A stretch of 64,000 bases of DNA from Candidatus Abawacabacteria bacterium (GCA_016207805.1 JACQZO010000011.1:1-64000), one strand, 5' to 3'. Counted from the stretch's first letter, positions 54,558 to 63,203 are shown. Program-made: numbers and translations. Notes: a model not told the origin generated them from the letters alone.

Positions 54558-54920
54558 ATGTTCAAAATTATTGTCGTATTACTAACAGTAATTTTTAATA
54601 CCACGGGAAATATATTACTGAAAATTGGTACGCAAAGCTTTGGCAATTTAGCCACTCTCAGTTTCGGAGAAAAAATAGTGTCTCTGATAACTAATCCTGC
54701 TTTAATTGGTGGTGTGATCGCCTATGGTGTCGGTATGATATTTTTTATTTTGAGTCTCTCAAAAATACCCGTTAGTGTAGCTTACCCTATGGTCAGCTTG
54801 GGCTATGTGACAGTAATGATGGCTTCATATTTCTTTTTGAAGGAGCCCATTACTGCTTACAAAGTGCTTGGAATTGCAATAATATTTGTGGGTATATTTT
54901 TTCTGATTAAGGAAGCATAG
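54558..54920 (+). CDS. SMR/EamA-type small membrane protein, likely lipid-linked sugar flippase
   Basis: 120 residues, four membrane helices, with IFNTTGNILLKIGTQ, SLSKIPVSVAYPMVSLGYV and FLKEPITAYKVLGI. This resembles ArnE/ArnF and other small-multidrug-resistance-like subunits that flip undecaprenyl-phosphate sugars. It sits next to the GtrB/ArnC-like gene, the expected partner. Last gene of the CDP-sugar operon. Confidence 0.8.
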   Translation: MFKIIVVLLTVIFNTTGNILLKIGTQSFGNLATLSFGEKIVSLITNPALIGGVIAYGVGMIFFILSLSKIPVSVAYPMVSLGYVTVMMASYFFLKEPITAYKVLGIAIIFVGIFFLIKEA

Positions 54921-55049
54921 AGCTCATGAGTCTCAAATCGCCATCCTGCAACTAGTTCAGATGAATGTCTTACATACCAAACTATAGACATTTTCTTTAT
55001 AAGAGTTTATTCTGGTGGGATAACTAAATTCTTACGTAAGTGCTTTTTT

Positions 55050-55886
55050 ATGAAGATAGATGCTCTCTATGATAAGGGATCAGGACGCGTCAATGAAGAT
55101 GCTTTCTTAATTAGTAAAAAGAGGTTTGCCGTATTTGATGGAGCTTCTCCCTTGGTGCCTTATATAGACGGAGAAGGACGCACTGGTGCTATGATTGCTG
55201 CTTCTTTGGCACGAGATGCTTTTGAGCATGAAAGCATGTCTCTTTTAGCAGCAGCACGTAATGCTAATGCCAGTATTCGAGGCGCCATGAGAAAAGTGGG
55301 GGTCGATATCTGCCAAAAGACGGCTCTATGGGCTACCAGTGCTGCTGCAGTGGAGTTGCATGGGCCAGAGGATAATCCTACTTTTGCCGATTGGTTACAG
55401 ATTGATGATAGTCTTATAGTGGCAATTTATAGGGACTCAACACATGACTTGTTGGCTGCACATGAGGATCATGATCAACAGACATTAGAGCTTTGGCAGA
55501 AAATGGTTAGAGAAGAACGCATAGAAGCCCGAGGTGCCCTACAGTCGCCATTAATGCAGGCTCAATTTCTCAGGGTAAGAGCAACTATGAATGTTCATTA
55601 TGGGGCTATAGATGGAGAGCCTGAAATGGAAGAGTTTCTTCGCCATGGTAGATTGGATTTACGTCAAGTGGCGCACCTTTTACTTTTTACGGATGGATTT
55701 TTGCTCCCGAAGAAAGATGCCAGCTCGGCGGTGGATTTTAAATTGCTTGTAAAATTTTTTTTAAAAGGCGGTTTGAAAGCAGTGCACGAACATGTGCGAA
55801 CATTAGAATCGTCGGATCCTTATTGTACTAAATATCCGCGGGTGAAAGATCATGATGATATTGCTGCTATTGCTGTGACTTTCTAA
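55050..55886 (+). CDS. PP2C-type protein phosphatase (complete copy)
   Basis: 278 residues. PPM-fold landmarks: GRVNEDAFLI (Asp17), FAVFDGAS (Asp30, Gly31), GRTGAMIAASLARDAF, WATSAAAVEL, WLQIDDSLIVAIYRD, LLLFTDGFLLP (Asp215) and KDHDDIAAIAV (Asp269/270). All four metal-binding acidic positions are present, so activity is expected. It is soluble and has no sensor domain. It converges on three minus-strand 2H-like genes. A truncated paralogue lies at 58605. Confidence 0.8.
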   Translation: MKIDALYDKGSGRVNEDAFLISKKRFAVFDGASPLVPYIDGEGRTGAMIAASLARDAFEHESMSLLAAARNANASIRGAMRKVGVDICQKTALWATSAAAVELHGPEDNPTFADWLQIDDSLIVAIYRDSTHDLLAAHEDHDQQTLELWQKMVREERIEARGALQSPLMQAQFLRVRATMNVHYGAIDGEPEMEEFLRHGRLDLRQVAHLLLFTDGFLLPKKDASSAVDFKLLVKFFLKGGLKAVHEHVRTLESSDPYCTKYPRVKDHDDIAAIAVTF

Positions 55887-55904
55887 AGCAGATTCTGTTA
55901 ATAA

Positions 55905-56573
55905 CTACTTACGGAATATATAATGTTTCATGGTGGTGAGTTGGCTCACTAATATTCTATCACCTCGCACTAAATCCATATCAGCAATCCTTTCCTTAAA
56001 GTGAACTGAGCTTTTTGCCACAGCATCACGCACAGCCTCTAGAGGAATCTTTCCTTGAAATCGCATAGGACTAGAGTGAATAAGATGTTCGCGTGCATAT
56101 ACTATCCGAGCATTAAATACATCAGCTGGTAAGGCTTTCTTTAGGTCGGCGCGCATTTTGTCTCTAATTCTTCGCATAGTATTCGTCGGGCTATCCTCAG
56201 CTATAATAGTAATAGCATTGGCGCTTACTTCCACGGCATTAAAGGTTACTTCATCTGCTTCAATAAGATCAGCAATTTCTCTAAATACTCTATCGTAGAT
56301 ATCAGCATTTTCTTCAAATATTCTTTCGTGTTCCAATTCTTTGATACGAGGGTTAATAAGAGTTTCTATTGTGGTATGAGCAACATTACTCGGGAACCTG
56401 TAAATTGCAGTTCGTAGTTCCTCGCGAAGATTGGTACAAACTTGCTCTTGAAATCTTGCGATTTCACGTTGAGCTGGGAGAGAGAATCTTCTAATCAACG
56501 CAAATCCTCTTTTGCCTGGAGCCGGAACGCGATCTATTTCATCAGAAACTTTAGTCAGTTCTATATTCGGCAT
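55905..56573 (-). CDS. Putative 2H phosphoesterase-like protein (paralogue A)
   Basis: 222 residues, no signal peptide. Two HxT/S motifs, HTT (His66) in SNVAHTTIETL and HSS (His166) in LIHSSPMRF, lie 100 residues apart and match the two-histidine active site of 2H phosphoesterases. Same length and layout as the next gene (paralogue B). C-terminus ends IFRK. No named family recognised. Substrate might be a cyclic phosphate or 2',5'-linked nucleotide, by family analogy only. Last gene in a three-gene operon. Confidence 0.62.
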   Translation of the reverse strand: MPNIELTKVSDEIDRVPAPGKRGFALIRRFSLPAQREIARFQEQVCTNLREELRTAIYRFPSNVAHTTIETLINPRIKELEHERIFEENADIYDRVFREIADLIEADEVTFNAVEVSANAITIIAEDSPTNTMRRIRDKMRADLKKALPADVFNARIVYAREHLIHSSPMRFQGKIPLEAVRDAVAKSSVHFKERIADMDLVRGDRILVSQLTTMKHYIFRK

Positions 56574-56590
56574 ACGCTCTGAATTAATTT

Positions 56591-57259
56591 CTAGCTATTA
56601 GAGCCAAGTAACTTATAGGTGGCTCTTATTATATATGGTTCTAATGCCATATTCATACTACGAACAATATGAATAGTATCTACAGGCTGGGTGAAGTTTG
56701 GTCGGTGGGCACTCGCAACAGCTTCCTGTATTGCTTGTAAAGGGACTTGGCTTCTAAAGCGAATCGGTGTGTAGTGAATTATATCCTTACCTACTTTTCT
56801 TCTGGCATCGCTAACTCTATGGCTAACTTGAGCGTCAACATCATTGCGATATCTATCTCTAATCTTTTGTACTATTTCAGTGGGATCTTCAGCTAAAATA
56901 ATAACACAGTCAGAATTTGTACGTGCGTACTTAAAGTGTACCTTTTCTGGTGCGGTATCACGGGTGATATTGGAGACTACAGTATTGTATATTGGCCAAC
57001 CTTCAGTAAAGATGGCGTCATGGTCTAATTCAGCCCTAGTAGGATCAACAATGCTATCTAGTGTGATATGCGCTGAGGTGGGGGCATGTAATAATAAAGC
57101 GTCACGCAACGCTGGTCTAAGTTCAGCGCAAACAGCTTCTTGCCACTCAGCTACTTTTTTTTGCGCTTCACGTGAAAAAGCAATGATGGTACTAGCAGCA
57201 TAGTGACCTTTTGGTAATGAGGTCATTCTGTCGCTAGATACTTTTGTCATCTCTTGCAT
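56591..57259 (-). CDS. Putative 2H phosphoesterase-like protein (paralogue B)
   Basis: 222 residues. HIT (His64) in TSAHITLDSIVDP and HYT (His162) in IIHYTPIRF, again about 98 residues apart. It shares with paralogue A the blocks AEDxPT...RRIRDxxRxD and HxxPxRFxxxxPLxAxxxAVA. Diverged tandem duplicates (perhaps 30% identity by eye). Twelve bases separate it from the CPDase-like gene. Confidence 0.62.
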   Translation of the reverse strand: MQEMTKVSSDRMTSLPKGHYAASTIIAFSREAQKKVAEWQEAVCAELRPALRDALLLHAPTSAHITLDSIVDPTRAELDHDAIFTEGWPIYNTVVSNITRDTAPEKVHFKYARTNSDCVIILAEDPTEIVQKIRDRYRNDVDAQVSHRVSDARRKVGKDIIHYTPIRFRSQVPLQAIQEAVASAHRPNFTQPVDTIHIVRSMNMALEPYIIRATYKLLGSNS

Positions 57260-57270
57260 AGTGGGTGCAT

Positions 57271-57828
57271 TTATATCTGTGTTGCAAAAGGAAAGCTTGC
57301 TACCTCATGCCAACCACTGACAGGGCCTTCAGTTTGCCATAAACCAATAGCATTAACTGTAAAACGTACATTTCTGATTAATGCTTCTTCCTGTTTAAGA
57401 AGTTCTTTTAGTTGATCCACTTCTTCTTTTGTTAAGCCATCATATGCCAAGCTTATGTGGGGAAAATAAGGGCCTCTATTGGAGCCAAGAACATGCTGAG
57501 CCGTGTCATAAGCTGCCATTACAGGTGGAGTTTGAATTACGGGAATGAACAGTGTTTGATGCAGAACTCCCAGGTTAGAGCTGAGTTGCCCGTTTCCCAC
57601 TATTTCATAAGGTCTCAGTCGTGCTGCAATTTTACGAGTCTGATCTCTTACTGAAGCTTCTTCACCTAAAACACTTCCAATTAAAGTAGCATGCACAGCA
57701 AACTCTGGTGTGCCATGTACTTTTGCTAAACGGTTGATCAATGGGTTGACATCTCGATGGGCTGAACTATCTGCCTTAGGTAGAAGCCATAAAGAGTGTC
57801 CTTTGCCTTCCAACTGTGGTCGTGCCAT
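57271..57828 (-). CDS. 2H phosphoesterase, cyclic phosphodiesterase (CPDase)-like
   Basis: 185 residues. It has HSLWLLPKADSS at the start, HAT (His46) in FAVHATLIGS and HIS (His124) in YFPHISLAYD. This is the typical CPDase layout, with two HxT/S motifs 78 residues apart and the SLWLxP strand found in plant and yeast cyclic phosphodiesterases that open ADP-ribose cyclic phosphate or 2',3'-cyclic nucleotides. First gene of the 2H operon. The strongest 2H match of the three. Confidence 0.75.
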   Translation of the reverse strand: MARPQLEGKGHSLWLLPKADSSAHRDVNPLINRLAKVHGTPEFAVHATLIGSVLGEEASVRDQTRKIAARLRPYEIVGNGQLSSNLGVLHQTLFIPVIQTPPVMAAYDTAQHVLGSNRGPYFPHISLAYDGLTKEEVDQLKELLKQEEALIRNVRFTVNAIGLWQTEGPVSGWHEVASFPFATQI

Positions 57829-57929
57829 AATATTTTTTAGGTTTTTGTATTATGGCATCAAGTAGCTCGTGCGTCAACTGTGAAGTTTTCAGAGTTGAAA
57901 TAGTTGAGTCTAGGAAAGAGGCCGAATCT

Positions 57930-57951
57930 AAGCTAATGTCATTAGCTTTTT
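57930..57951 (+). terminator. Terminator-like hairpin downstream of the sulfatase-like remnant
   Basis: Stem AAGCTAAT/ATTAGCTT (57930-57937 with 57941-57948), loop GTC, followed by a T-rich tail on the plus strand. No intact plus-strand gene precedes it, so it may be a leftover. Confidence 0.5.
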
Positions 57952-58084
57952 TACTTAATGCTCATATTCTGTACCAAAGTGCCTAATTGTCTTGTATCAG
58001 GACTTATTCCTAATGTTTCTGGGCTAATAGCATTTGGAATATTAAATTGAATATACCAAGCTTTAGTACCGTGAATAGCGAAAG
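57951..58084 (-). pseudogene. C-terminal remnant of a sulfatase-like protein paralogue
   Basis: A minus-strand frame of about 43 codons ends IPNAISPETLGISPDTRQLG and then stops at 57951. It matches the end of both repeated domains in the 864-residue protein at 59019-61613 (IPQARSPKSLGISEDMRTLG; LPDAVSPKEVGLNSDERLLG). Homology begins at the end of the transposase remnant. The upstream part of this paralogue is gone, so the IS element interrupted it or a deletion joined them. Confidence 0.72.
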
Positions 58085-58560
58085 TCAGATGGAGGCGGTA
58101 ATTGGGGAGGATTTGAGGAATTGGTAGGTAAGAAGGATACGCATATAGTGGAGAAAGTAGCCCGTGAGTGATCTGGGAAATGAGCTGACGAGATGGAGAT
58201 GTTCTTTGAGATAGTCAAAGACCGACTCTATCTTGGAACGAGCGTTGAGCAGTCGCCACTGCCACCAGGTCATGAGTTGTGTCTTCTGGGTGTAGTGAGG
58301 AGGAGCAAGTACTAAGATGCCAAACTTTTCCCAAATCTTTTCTCGCATCACATGGGCTCCATAGGTGCTATCCCCAATAATAATACGCATCGTGGTTCGC
58401 ATCAGTACGGGTAGCATTTGTGCGTCATGCATGTTCGCTGGAGTATCGCAATGCTCGAAAGAAGACCCTGCGGAGTAATAGTAGCGTGGAGTTTAAAACC
58501 ATAGTGCCACCCTTGATGATTCTTTCCCTCCAAATAAGTATCGATCTTTTCTTTAAGGAG
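58085..58560 (-). pseudogene. Broken IS982-like transposase remnant
   Basis: Two frames together give the C-terminal part of a DDE transposase: EGKNHQGWHYGFKLHATI then, after a one-base frameshift near 58441-58448, NMHDAQMLPVLM, IIIGDSTYGAHVMREKIWEKF, and RSKIESVFDYLKEHLHLVSS. The layout (GFKLH, D of GDSTYG, IESVF) fits the IS982 family. The N-terminal 130 or so residues are missing. No terminal inverted repeats could be seen with confidence. It marks an old insertion/deletion event. Confidence 0.72.
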
Positions 58561-58604
58561 TGTATAATACTAAGATTGTGAATTTTGAGTAAACTGGTTT
58601 TTAT

Positions 58605-58991
58605 ATGAAAGTGGAGCACATTTATGATAAAGGATCTGGTCGTTTCAATGAAGATACATATCTTATTATTGACGATGAAAGATTTGCTGTATTTGATGGA
58701 GCTTCACCATTAAAACCTTATCAAGATACTCAAGGACGTACTGGTGCTATGATTGCTGCTGCTTTGGCGCGAGATGCTTTTGCTGTGGAGCGAAGTTCTC
58801 TTATCGAGGCTGCACGAGAAGCAAACGCTCAAATCCGTAAAGCAATGCATGGAGCAAATATTGATATGTCGCAAAAAAAACATCTGTGGGCTACAAGTGC
58901 TGCCGCAGTGAAGTTACATGGACCAAAAGCTAAGCCAGATTTTGCAGACTGGCTACAGATTGACGATAGTTTGCTCTCATGTCTAGAATAA
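58605..58991 (+). pseudogene. Truncated PP2C paralogue
   Basis: 128 residues, colinear with the first 122 of the complete PP2C at 55050: YDKGSGRFNEDTYLI, FAVFDGASPLKPY, GRTGAMIAAALARDAF, WATSAAAVKLHG, FADWLQIDDSLL, then SCLE and stop. The C-terminal half, including the TDG and HDD metal ligands, is missing. Catalysis is therefore unlikely. Protein similarity is high while DNA has diverged, so the duplication is not recent. A TATAAT box at 58563-58568 abuts the transposase remnant. Confidence 0.78.
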
Positions 58992-59018
58992 CGGGGATAG
59001 AAAAGTAGTGGATAAGGA

Positions 59019-61613
59019 TCAATTTTTTTCTCGTATAATGATCTTTTTTATTGCTATTCCTAGTGTTCGCATATCTTCAGAGATGCCAAGACTTTTTGGA
59101 GATCTGGCCTGGGGAATCAGAAATCGTATTAGTAGGATTCCATTGTGAGTCTCTTCTTTGGGAATAGTTAAAAAATACTCACCGTTGCTTTGCATTTGCC
59201 ATGTGCTGGAGACATGATCATTAATTAGTACTTTTATATTTTGCATAGGCAACTGTTTAGCAGCTATAAGCGGCATTATGTCGGCGGATAAGAGTAAATC
59301 ATGGCTAGAGGGGTGAATAGGAATAGCTATAGTAGCTTCATTGGCACTACTCCAAGTTTGTGTATCCTCAGGTGTTGACCAGCCACTTTTTAAATATTCA
59401 AGTCCTTCAGAACCTTTGATGAATTCAATTACATTTCCATACTTATAGGGAATCACTTTATTTACAGTCATCTCTTGGAGTGCAATACCTAACAGTCGCT
59501 CATCACTGTTTAGGCCAACTTCTTTAGGTGATACAGCATCAGGTAGCTCAAAGACTAATTTTATTTGTTTGTTTTCAATGAGAGCATGGGGAACTGTAAC
59601 TTGTATGGTTTCAGCTTTGTCTAGTGTCGCCTGAGCTATGGTAGTATTGTTTATAGTTATATTCAGTCTTTGACTGGATTTCTTTTCTCCCAAGACAAAT
59701 GGGACTACTTTAAAATCGATAATGACATTATGAGGAGCGTCTATTCCGGGGATTAGTACGGACGCGTAACGGTCAGTAGTCCATGTGTACTTAGGCTCAG
59801 GTTGTCCCCAGCCGCCTTGTAAATATGCATTAGTGCTTTCTGTGGCTAGGTTAAAGGAATAAGGGGTGGCTAGTTGAATTGGGGAAAGGCTATTGGTGAC
59901 TTCTTTTTCAGAATACATTTTGTATGTATCGGTCCAGGAAGTATTATCGAAAGTATTTCCAGATACGGTAAATTGCTTCATCGTTGGTAAGTAGTCCTTG
60001 TTCCATTTACCATCCCAGGTATAAAAAAAGAAATCACGAATCCTGTTCATTGGTGATTCTTCATGCAGGATATCTATGCCAGGAAATATCGTTGGTAACT
60101 TGGCAATATTAGCTAGGGATTTGGGAATATCACCAAGTGTTGTTGGTTTATCTGAGATTGAAAAAGGAGTTTGATTATTGAAGTCCTTAATCAAAAGTAA
60201 TGGACGAGCAGCAAACTTAATGTCATTAGCAATTTTGTAATGAAATTTATTGTCTTCTGCTCTTTCAGAAAAACTTTCTGGTGATAAGCCATTGCCGTGA
60301 TCACCAAGGATGACAATAGCTGTATTGTTATAAATCCCTAATTTTTCTATTTCTTTCAGCAGCTTCTGTGCCACTTTGAGTGTTGCTACACTTTGTCTCT
60401 TAAAAGATAATCGATTAAATGGCATCGATTCATATTGGAAATTTTCATTTAGATTCAAAGGAGCATGAACACCTTTCAGATGATAAAATTTGAAAGTAGG
60501 TTTGTCTGCGGTGGTGCTTGCTTGGTACTCAAAGCGGTTAACAAAATCAATATTGTCATCAAAAAGACCACCAGTTTTTGTTCCCGCATTTGTCACTTTA
60601 TATTGATTATCAGGTTCATTTGTTATTTCATCTTGGTTATCAAGAATACTTTTAATACTATTAGGCAATAATTTAAAACTACTTAATTGGTAAAGAGGCA
60701 AAAAACTTTCCCAATTGATGAACCATGATTTTTGTTTATAGCTACTGGTAATTTCTGGAGTGCTATAAAGAGTCATGTTTAAAGGCATGGAAACCTCGTA
60801 ACCCGCCTCTTTAAATGCTTTTGGTAAGGAGTTTGTAGAAAAGTTTTGTTGAATAAACTCTTGGATCGGCATTTCATTGTGGTAGTAGTTTCCAGTGAGT
60901 GCCAGACTTACTGAGGCATATGTGGTGGGATAACCTCCCAAATTGTTGGGAAAATAGGTGAAACCTTTTAACATATCTTGGTATTCAGGCCGTTCAGTAA
61001 TAATTTCTCTAAAGACATCTGTTTGAAATGAATCTAGTAAGAGAACTACGACGTTTTTTTCTTTTGCTGAGAAGTTAAATTTGTTCTCATTATCTATCAC
61101 TAAACTTTTAAATAGTGGCTCTGATGGCATATTTATAATCAGTAATCCAACACTAACAAGTTGACTGATAATGAAAACACTGGCTATTTTCCCAGCGTAA
61201 GGTAAAAGGAAGCTTCGTTTCTTGATGGTAATAACAAAGAGTGTAAGCATTATTGTGCTCTCGGTCACAATGAATAAAAGAGTAGGTTCAATTTCATCGG
61301 CTACACCATTCAAAATGCCGGATGTCCAGCCGAAAATGTTTTGATACCAAGAGAATATTCCTAGTGTTAACAAAGCTATTAACAAGCTGGCACGAATTCG
61401 TTTAAAATAAAGCAATCCAAGCATAATGATGCCTGTGCTAAGTGTAGCAACTATTAAAGTAAATAAGAGTAATTCCGTGCTACTAAATGAGAACTCAGTA
61501 CTGTTATGAAAATATAATTCTAAAGGAGCAAAAAAAACTATGGTGCTAACAAAAAAGATACTGACTAAAATATTTTCAATAAACTTTTTAGTTTCGGTAT
61601 TAATTTTTAGCAT
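59019..61613 (-). CDS. Sulfatase-superfamily membrane hydrolase/transferase with duplicated C-terminal domains
   Basis: 864 residues. Five membrane helices (about 12-160), as in LTA synthase and phosphoethanolamine transferases. An alkaline-phosphatase/sulfatase-fold domain follows, with VVLLLDSFQTDVF (metal Asp), GGYPTTYASVSLALTGNYYHNEM (nucleophile region, Thr/Ser), HLKGVHAP and VILGDHGNG. Residues about 590-725 and 740-864 are two copies of a beta-rich domain (each with a GGW/SGW...TW start and a SP.....R.LGI end). Likely a phospho- or sulfo-group transferase or hydrolase on surface glycan. It overlaps the upstream methyltransferase gene by 14 bases. Confidence 0.72.
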   Translation of the reverse strand: MLKINTETKKFIENILVSIFFVSTIVFFAPLELYFHNSTEFSFSSTELLLFTLIVATLSTGIIMLGLLYFKRIRASLLIALLTLGIFSWYQNIFGWTSGILNGVADEIEPTLLFIVTESTIMLTLFVITIKKRSFLLPYAGKIASVFIISQLVSVGLLIINMPSEPLFKSLVIDNENKFNFSAKEKNVVVLLLDSFQTDVFREIITERPEYQDMLKGFTYFPNNLGGYPTTYASVSLALTGNYYHNEMPIQEFIQQNFSTNSLPKAFKEAGYEVSMPLNMTLYSTPEITSSYKQKSWFINWESFLPLYQLSSFKLLPNSIKSILDNQDEITNEPDNQYKVTNAGTKTGGLFDDNIDFVNRFEYQASTTADKPTFKFYHLKGVHAPLNLNENFQYESMPFNRLSFKRQSVATLKVAQKLLKEIEKLGIYNNTAIVILGDHGNGLSPESFSERAEDNKFHYKIANDIKFAARPLLLIKDFNNQTPFSISDKPTTLGDIPKSLANIAKLPTIFPGIDILHEESPMNRIRDFFFYTWDGKWNKDYLPTMKQFTVSGNTFDNTSWTDTYKMYSEKEVTNSLSPIQLATPYSFNLATESTNAYLQGGWGQPEPKYTWTTDRYASVLIPGIDAPHNVIIDFKVVPFVLGEKKSSQRLNITINNTTIAQATLDKAETIQVTVPHALIENKQIKLVFELPDAVSPKEVGLNSDERLLGIALQEMTVNKVIPYKYGNVIEFIKGSEGLEYLKSGWSTPEDTQTWSSANEATIAIPIHPSSHDLLLSADIMPLIAAKQLPMQNIKVLINDHVSSTWQMQSNGEYFLTIPKEETHNGILLIRFLIPQARSPKSLGISEDMRTLGIAIKKIIIREKN

Positions 61614-62976
61614 GTCGTTTCATTAAGTATATAGTACGTTCAGAGTGGCTGACTTTTTGGTTTTTTTGAATCGAAAAATAATTGCCAAAGCTTTCTTCAA
61701 AAGCTGATTTGGTATAATTAGCAAAAATATCTTCTCGAGTCTTTAAAAGATACTGCACTTTCGAATCTGTTTTTGGCACAAATTCAATGATTAAGTTTTC
61801 TCCTAATTGACTAAAGTAGTGTGCTATTTTCTCAAAGGGCACATTATTAGAAATTGCTAAATGGTGAATAATAGCTAAAGCTAATAATGTATGAGCTGGA
61901 CCACGAGCAGTAAGTGATTCTCGCTCTTCATTTCCCCAACCAATTGCCGGACTAGGATTGGTTAAATCTAGGACTAAGGGTAATAGATTAATTTCTTTTT
62001 TAGATTTTAACTGCTGATAATTTTGTTCCACGGCTAAAGGATCAATATCAAATGAAATAGTCGGTATATTCTTATCACTGGCTAACCTGCTAAAATGGCC
62101 ATCATTTCCACCAAGATCCCATAGTGACGTCGGTTGCAACTGGTTTATATATTGGGCAACAATACGTTTTTTATCTTCAATACTCTCATCACTGTAATTA
62201 GTGCGATCATAATAATCTATCCATTCGGTATTCTGTTTATGTGGAGTAAGTTTTTTGATGGTTGAGGTTAGGCTATCTAGTAAACTCAACATCTGAAACT
62301 TGCTCATTTTTGCTGGTTGATTATTAGTGTCCTTTCTTTCATAGTGCTTTTGACTTTTTGCATGTAGGTGGATGTGCATGAGAGTTGAAAACTTCCACTT
62401 AGTCTTCCATGGCAAAAAGCTAGCAGCCACTTCCAGTGGGATACCATCTAGCCAAATTGCACTCAAACGGCCTGCATGGATATTAGAATAGTGCATCAAT
62501 GCCAAGGGGGCTAAAAAGTGCTGACAAAATTGACGATATGCCTGCCATGGGTGACCTTCTTGGTAGGATTCAAAAGAAAGTGTATCAATGAGTATTGGCG
62601 CTCCTTGGAGAAATTGAATATTGTAAGAACTGGCATCTTTAAGGGTCATGCCATGTTCCAAAGCGTCTTTTTGAATAGATAGCGTAAGTAGTGCCGCATC
62701 TTTTAATTGGCCAAAACACCATTCATAGGGGTAAGAAATGAAGGGGATTTGTTCTGGTTCAATTATCTTGTAGGCATCTATTGAAGCGTCAACTTCATTA
62801 TGAGCTATCAGTTGTTTTTGGTTTACTAATTTAGCAAATAAACCAGAGCTTATGAGCAAATCATAATGCTTTTGATAGCTTTTGTTTATTTGGCGAAAAA
62901 TCTTGCCTTTGCTTTTAAAGATAAAGCCAGAAGGGTCGCGAAAAGATGAACCTAATTGGTTATCATTGGATGACAT
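61600..62976 (-). CDS. NoeA-like protein with C-terminal SAM methyltransferase
   Basis: 458 residues. The C-terminal half has a methyltransferase core (SLWDLGGNDGHFSRLASDKNIPTISFDIDPLAVEQNY; NLIIEFVPKTD). The N-terminal half has a kinase-like block (LKDASSYNIQFLQGAPILIDTLSFESY), with an SxxN and an Asp before Ser-Phe. This layout resembles NoeA-type nodulation/glycan proteins. It may methylate, and perhaps first phosphorylate, a glycan (inference). Confidence 0.72.
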   Translation of the reverse strand: MSSNDNQLGSSFRDPSGFIFKSKGKIFRQINKSYQKHYDLLISSGLFAKLVNQKQLIAHNEVDASIDAYKIIEPEQIPFISYPYEWCFGQLKDAALLTLSIQKDALEHGMTLKDASSYNIQFLQGAPILIDTLSFESYQEGHPWQAYRQFCQHFLAPLALMHYSNIHAGRLSAIWLDGIPLEVAASFLPWKTKWKFSTLMHIHLHAKSQKHYERKDTNNQPAKMSKFQMLSLLDSLTSTIKKLTPHKQNTEWIDYYDRTNYSDESIEDKKRIVAQYINQLQPTSLWDLGGNDGHFSRLASDKNIPTISFDIDPLAVEQNYQQLKSKKEINLLPLVLDLTNPSPAIGWGNEERESLTARGPAHTLLALAIIHHLAISNNVPFEKIAHYFSQLGENLIIEFVPKTDSKVQYLLKTREDIFANYTKSAFEESFGNYFSIQKNQKVSHSERTIYLMKRHAKN

Positions 62977-62992
62977 GCAATAAATACTTCAG

Positions 62993-63181
62993 TTACTTTT
63001 TTTTAGCCCTAGAGAGAAACTTTTGCCATAATACTTTTAGACCAAATAAGCCACCGACAGCAGTGGCGATGAGTACTTGTATGATGCTGCTACCAGCTCC
63101 TGGATCTATATAGGCATGAGCATTGAAAGGAATCAAAAAAATCCCAATCGCTAATACTATATTCCACAAAATTGCTTGCAT
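62993..63181 (-). CDS. Small conserved membrane protein with YIDPGAGS motif
   Basis: 62 residues. Signal-like helix (about 4-22) ending AHAYIDPGAGS, then a second helix (about 33-50, IIQVLIATAVGGLFGLKVLW) and a basic tail. The motif Y(I/L)DPG(T/A)GS between two helices is a conserved small-protein family often next to glycan or sulfatase genes. Function unknown. 16 bases from the next gene, same operon. Confidence 0.72.
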   Translation of the reverse strand: MQAILWNIVLAIGIFLIPFNAHAYIDPGAGSSIIQVLIATAVGGLFGLKVLWQKFLSRAKKK

Positions 63182-63203
63182 ATTTTGAATTAGTTACAAA
63201 ATG

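Noticed and set aside
58425-58619. 64-residue minus-strand frame
   Set aside because: Wrong frame over the transposase remnant; the correct frame gives recognisable GWHYGFKLH.
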